Below are positions 60,778 through 64,000 of a stretch of 64,000 bases of DNA, in pieces. The DNA comes from Tropicibacter alexandrii (GTDB lineage Bacteria > Pseudomonadota > Alphaproteobacteria > Rhodobacterales > Rhodobacteraceae), in NCBI RefSeq assembly GCF_003667315.2, contig NZ_RCTZ02000014.1, forward strand, positions 62,001 through 126,000, read 5' to 3'. The notes under the pieces were generated by a model. That model was given only the letters and a program-made list of their open reading frames with translations, searched no databases and had not been told where the DNA came from. The translations under genes were made by a program, and so were the position numbers. How positions within the stretch are numbered: the stretch's first letter is position 1; each line of letters opens with the position of its first letter.

Positions 60778-61935
60778 ATGGGCGCAGTCAACACCCCGCT
60801 CTATGACCTGATCGAGGTCACGGGCATCAACGCCAACCAGACTTATACGCTGGGGATGGGCAACCTTCTGGGGTTTGTCGATACGGCGACCTATACGGAC
60901 GGCGATCCCGACAATACCGCGACCGAAATTGCGGAATTGAACGATATCGATGGCGGCAATTCCGGAACGCTGAGCATCGACGGCGTGGATTATGACATCC
61001 AGCTCTATGCTCCGGCCGGGGTTGGCAACGACGTCACGATCGTTGCCGATCAGGGCACGTTCAACCTTGGGGGCGACGGCGGAACCAGCCAGATCGTAAT
61101 GATGATGGCCACACCGACCGGGGGTGGGGCCGCGCGCTATTTCTTTGCCGTCGACGATGGGGTCGGTGATCTGACCAACATCTCTTCCATTCAGACACGT
61201 GGCGTCGACTGGGACCCCGCCGGGAACGATGTCATGATCAACCTCGATCAGGACAACAACCTGACGGTTTGCTTTACCTCCGGGACCCTCATCGAAACGC
61301 CGGACGGCCCTCGCCCGGTCGAGGCGATCGAGGTTGGGGATTTGGTTACGACGCTGGATCGCGGGGCGATGCCCGTGGTCTGGCGCCATGCCAGACGCTA
61401 CGAGGGGCTTGGCGAAGCGGACGCGGCGCACTTGCGCCCGGTCCGTGTCCGTCGCGGCAGTTTGCAGGCCGGGGTGCCGCATCGGGACCTGTTCTTGTCC
61501 CCACACCACCGCGTCATGGTGGATTCACCCATCGCACAGCGCATGTTCGGACAAGCCGAACTGCTTATCCCCGCCTTCAAGCTGTCGAAGCTGCCCGGCA
61601 TTTCCAATTGCGACAAGCTGGGGGCGGTGACCTACCACCACCTGTTCCTCGGCAGCCATGCGGTCGTTTTTGCACATGGCGCGCCAGTCGAAACGTTCCT
61701 GCCCGAGCCACAGGCCTTGAACCAGTTGCCCAGCCGCCCGCGCCGCGCGTTGGAGCGGCTGATGACCGGGCCGATCACCCCGGCGCGCGCGTTGCTCGAA
61801 AGCGGCCCCCTGTTGCAAGAATTCCTGCGGCGTCACAAGAAAAACGACAAGCCCCTGCTGCGGACCCGGCCTGAGCCGATCCCGCGTCAGGCCGGTCTCA
61901 CGCTGGTTGCCAGAGACGGTCAGCGCATCGCGTGA
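60778..61935 (+). CDS. Hint (Hedgehog/intein) domain protein
   Basis: This 385-residue protein has an N-terminal region of about 160 residues rich in Asp, Gly, Asn and Thr, with extracellular beta-sheet character (DGDPDNTATEIAELNDIDGG). A Hint domain follows: VCFTSGTLIETPDGPRPVEA carries the nucleophile-type Cys, then GDLVTTLDRG and the LSPHHRVMV block with the conserved His. Such proteins are common in Rhodobacteraceae and probably exported without a classical signal; processing is assumed but not shown. The final segment (KKNDKPLLRTRPEP) is basic. Confidence 0.82.
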   Translation: MGAVNTPLYDLIEVTGINANQTYTLGMGNLLGFVDTATYTDGDPDNTATEIAELNDIDGGNSGTLSIDGVDYDIQLYAPAGVGNDVTIVADQGTFNLGGDGGTSQIVMMMATPTGGGAARYFFAVDDGVGDLTNISSIQTRGVDWDPAGNDVMINLDQDNNLTVCFTSGTLIETPDGPRPVEAIEVGDLVTTLDRGAMPVVWRHARRYEGLGEADAAHLRPVRVRRGSLQAGVPHRDLFLSPHHRVMVDSPIAQRMFGQAELLIPAFKLSKLPGISNCDKLGAVTYHHLFLGSHAVVFAHGAPVETFLPEPQALNQLPSRPRRALERLMTGPITPARALLESGPLLQEFLRRHKKNDKPLLRTRPEPIPRQAGLTLVARDGQRIA

Positions 61936-61938
61936 GGG

Positions 61939-62583
61939 TCAGATTTTCAGGAATGGCTGCGCCAGACGGGGCAGGAGTCCCTTGAACCGCAGGGGCGCAT
62001 CCGTCACCGCAAGGCAGATGCAGTCCTGCGAGATATCGGCAACCGGCATATGTTCCAGATCGTCATCCGCGATCTCGATGTCGCCGCGCGCAAAGCGCCC
62101 CTCGGCATCCTCGAACGCCCCCTGCAGCACCAGCGTCAGTTCAAGGCCGTTATGACTGTGATCCGGCACCGCCGTACCAGCCGGAATGTAAAGCAACCGT
62201 GCCGTCGCCTCGGGCGAGGTTTCAAGGATCGCCTGTTTCACGCCCATGCCCACGGGCCGCCATTTCACGTCCGAAAGCCCTTTGCCGACATAGTCGGCCA
62301 ATGGGGCCGGAACGAGATCGCACCCGCGTCTTGGGGCAGGGGTGGCGCTCGTCTCTCCCTTGCGGATCATGTCCAGTGCGCCCGCAAGGCACGCCTCGCT
62401 GACCTCGTGGGAATGGCGTTCAAGCAGCACGCCGCCCACCGCGTCATAGGCGTCCAGACTGGCCCTGCACGCGTCGCATAGCGATATATGCGTCGCCACG
62501 ATCAGGTTGACCGCTTCGGGAAGCGTCCCGGCAGAATAACCCATAAGCAGGTCTTCGGTCAGGTGATGTGTGATCTTTGTCAT
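61939..62583 (-). CDS. chrR: ChrR-type zinc anti-sigma factor
   Basis: This 214-residue protein has an N-terminal zinc-binding anti-sigma domain (THISLCDACRASL, giving H-x3-C-x2-C with an earlier His in THHLTED) and a C-terminal cupin (PDHSHNGLELTLVLQGAFED with a later His in LEHMP). In Rhodobacter sphaeroides ChrR holds RpoE inactive until singlet oxygen appears. Its ATG overlaps the rpoE stop (ATGA), so synthesis of the two is coupled. Confidence 0.93.
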   Translation of the reverse strand: MTKITHHLTEDLLMGYSAGTLPEAVNLIVATHISLCDACRASLDAYDAVGGVLLERHSHEVSEACLAGALDMIRKGETSATPAPRRGCDLVPAPLADYVGKGLSDVKWRPVGMGVKQAILETSPEATARLLYIPAGTAVPDHSHNGLELTLVLQGAFEDAEGRFARGDIEIADDDLEHMPVADISQDCICLAVTDAPLRFKGLLPRLAQPFLKI

Positions 62584-63230
62584 CGGGCTCGTCCATCCAT
62601 GGCATGGCGCAGGCGATCCAGCGCCAATCGGATGCGGGATTTGATCGTGCCCAGAGGCAGGCCAGTGGCATCTGCGATCTCGCGGTGCGTGAGTTCGCCG
62701 AAATAGGCCTTTTCGATCAATTCTCGCTGTTTGTCGGGCAGTTCGGCAAGCGCCTGCCCGAGGTGATCCATTTCCTGTTGCAGCCCGACCGCATCGGCTT
62801 GATCGGGGTCCGGTTCCGGCCCCCACGGCAAGTCCTCGGGTTCGGGGCGGGCCTGCTTGCGCAGCGCATCGATTTTGCGGTTGCGCGCGATGGTAAAGAT
62901 CCACGTCGCCACCGAGGCGCGCGCCGGGTCGAACTGCGCGGCCTTGTGCCAGACCGTCGCCATCACCTCTTGCGCCACCTCTTCGGCCAGTGCCGCATCC
63001 GCGCCGGAGCGCATCAGGAACGCCTTCACCCGCGGGGCAAAGTGCCGGAACAGCGCGACAAATGCCGTCTCGTCCCGGTCGTCGCGAATGCGGATCAGGC
63101 AGCTTGTCCAGTCTGGGCTTTCGGCCACGGGTTCGGGATCCTTCCGTTTGCTCAAGACATGGACCGGCGGCGCGCCCACTGCAATGGGCGCAAGGTCGCG
63201 GCGTGTCCGAGGCGAAACGGCTTGTAACAT
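62580..63230 (-). CDS. rpoE: RpoE-type ECF sigma factor of the singlet-oxygen response
   Basis: This ECF sigma factor has region 2 FVALFRHFAPRVKAFLMRSG ... QFDPARASVATWIFTIARN and region 4 LPDKQRELIEKAYFGELTHREIADATGLP, very close to my memory of R. sphaeroides RpoE. The ATG at 63230 (MLQAVSP, 216 residues) is chosen because a sigma-E-like promoter ends at 63235; the ATG at 63248 falls inside that promoter. Start is therefore near the expected transcript end, giving a leaderless or very short leader. GTG or TTG codons further in are alternatives. Confidence 0.9.
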   Translation of the reverse strand: MLQAVSPRTRRDLAPIAVGAPPVHVLSKRKDPEPVAESPDWTSCLIRIRDDRDETAFVALFRHFAPRVKAFLMRSGADAALAEEVAQEVMATVWHKAAQFDPARASVATWIFTIARNRKIDALRKQARPEPEDLPWGPEPDPDQADAVGLQQEMDHLGQALAELPDKQRELIEKAYFGELTHREIADATGLPLGTIKSRIRLALDRLRHAMDGRAR

Positions 63231-63234
63231 GATG

Positions 63235-63264
63235 AGTATACGCGGCATGTCTGAAACCGGATCA
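63235..63264 (-). promoter_or_regulatory. Sigma-E-type autoregulated promoter of rpoE-chrR
   Basis: On the minus strand TGATCC (63264-63259) and TATACT (63240-63235) are 18 bp apart. TGATCC is the -35 element I recall for the Rhodobacter RpoE regulon. Autoregulation follows from that resemblance. Confidence 0.6.
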
Positions 63265-63342
63265 AAAGTTTTTTTCTTCTGATATTCATCCGTTCTGCCG
63301 TGCGGGTCGTATCACTCAAGTGACCGCAAAAAAGGATACCTC

Positions 63343-64000
63343 ATGCCGTTCGAAGCCAGCCCCCTGCCACCCCGCAAGATTGCCGTGATCGGAGGTGGGA
63401 TTTCCGGGCTTGGCGCTGCCCTGATGCTGTCCGAAGACAACGCCGTGACACTCTACGAGGCAGAGCCGCGTCTGGGTGGACATGCCCGGACGGTGCTGGC
63501 GGGCAAGCGTGGCGATCAGCCCGTCGATACCGGGTTCATCGTGTTCAACTACGCCAACTATCCCCTGATGGCGGACCTTTTCGCGCGGTTCGACGTGCCG
63601 GTGACGAAGTCGAACATGACCTTCTCGGCCTCGCTGCGCGGTGGGGCGCTGGAATACGGGCTGCGCGACCTCAGCGCCACCTTTGCCCAGAAGCGGAATG
63701 CGCTGAACCCGCGTTTCCTTCGGATGCTGCGTGACATCTTCCATTTCAACAAGCATGCCGTGTCCGAGGCGCAGGACCCCCGGCTGCCGCTGCGCGATTT
63801 TCTCGCCAATCTGGGCACCGGGGACTGGTTCCGCGACTACTACTTGCTGCCGCTCTCGGGGGCGATCTGGTCAACGCCGGTCGAAAAGATCCTAGACTTT
63901 CCGGCACATGCCATGATCCGCTTCTTCGAGAACCACGCGCTGCTCAGCCATACCGGCCAGCACCAGTGGTACACCGTACAGGGTGGGTCGGTCGAATACG
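63343..64000 (+). CDS. FAD-dependent amine-oxidase-like protein, 3' end beyond window
   Basis: The first 219 residues are present. FAD-binding KIAVIGGGISGLGAALMLSE near residue 12 is followed by ARLGGHARTV-type (EPRLGGHART) and TGFIVFNYANYPLMADLF. It resembles the NAD(P)/FAD amine-oxidase-like protein that in Rhodobacter is part of the RpoE regulon together with a DUF1365 protein and a cyclopropane-fatty-acid synthase. AAGGA lies 9 nt before the ATG. It is divergent from rpoE across a 112-bp gap, consistent with joint control during photo-oxidative stress. Confidence 0.85.
   Translation, partial: MPFEASPLPPRKIAVIGGGISGLGAALMLSEDNAVTLYEAEPRLGGHARTVLAGKRGDQPVDTGFIVFNYANYPLMADLFARFDVPVTKSNMTFSASLRGGALEYGLRDLSATFAQKRNALNPRFLRMLRDIFHFNKHAVSEAQDPRLPLRDFLANLGTGDWFRDYYLLPLSGAIWSTPVEKILDFPAHAMIRFFENHALLSHTGQHQWYTVQGGSVEY

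Overview
The window is high-GC DNA from an alphaproteobacterium, almost certainly the Roseobacter/Rhodobacteraceae group. Supporting signs are the RpoE-ChrR pair beside an FAD amine-oxidase-like gene, a GTTC-N7-GTTC SOS box, a perfect CtrA-type site, MbfA, a PuuD-type urate hydroxylase, a DUF6478-like protein and a Hint-domain protein. No rRNA, tRNA, phage, transposase or CRISPR was seen. Genes are dense, with many 4-bp ATGA/GTGA start/stop overlaps.

Layout. 1-14.1 kb is a surface-polysaccharide locus. One minus-strand run holds Gfo/Idh oxidoreductase, sugar epimerase, GT4, GT2, a fused oxidoreductase-epimerase and a BY-kinase that runs off the left edge. A second minus-strand run holds an OafA-type acyltransferase with SGNH domain, a GMC oxidoreductase and an SDR. 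WecG-type and hexapeptide acetyltransferase genes lie on the plus strand. 14-24.5 kb is mostly housekeeping: SOS-regulated imuB, frmA, an ion channel-GNAT-NYN run, an AEC transporter, a CPBP protease and accD-folC. 24.5-27.1 kb is a small envelope module (STAS-like, Cys-less rhodanese, two LysM proteins) preceded by a CtrA-like site. 27-37.8 kb has zapE, MFS, hydrolases, fghA with a TetR gene and a tiny secreted protein, mbfA, a lipoprotein and an EamA transporter.

37.8-45.9 kb is a putrescine/spermidine uptake and catabolism locus (oxidase, potI, potH, ATPase, potF, divergent GntR regulator, class III transaminase). 45.9-50.4 kb has sulfur-handling genes (rhodanese, persulfide-dioxygenase-like MBL protein), a LysR gene and puuD. 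50.6-54.5 kb has mutL, rmuC and an ornithine-cyclodeaminase-like gene. 54.8-60.6 kb is the pyruvate dehydrogenase operon. The right edge has a Hint protein, chrR-rpoE (singlet-oxygen response) and the start of an FAD oxidoreductase likely in the same response.

The most unusual feature is an abundance of short palindromic DNA. One family has an invariant TCAAG loop and stems that covary between copies; it sits in operon gaps and inside the linkers of MutL and the PDH E2 subunit. A second covarying hairpin lies at both gene junctions of the PDH operon. There are also paired perfect 22-bp palindromes, a 26-bp palindrome after two genes, and a 28-bp-stem hairpin before puuD. These, rather than a new protein system, are the best candidates for something under-described.
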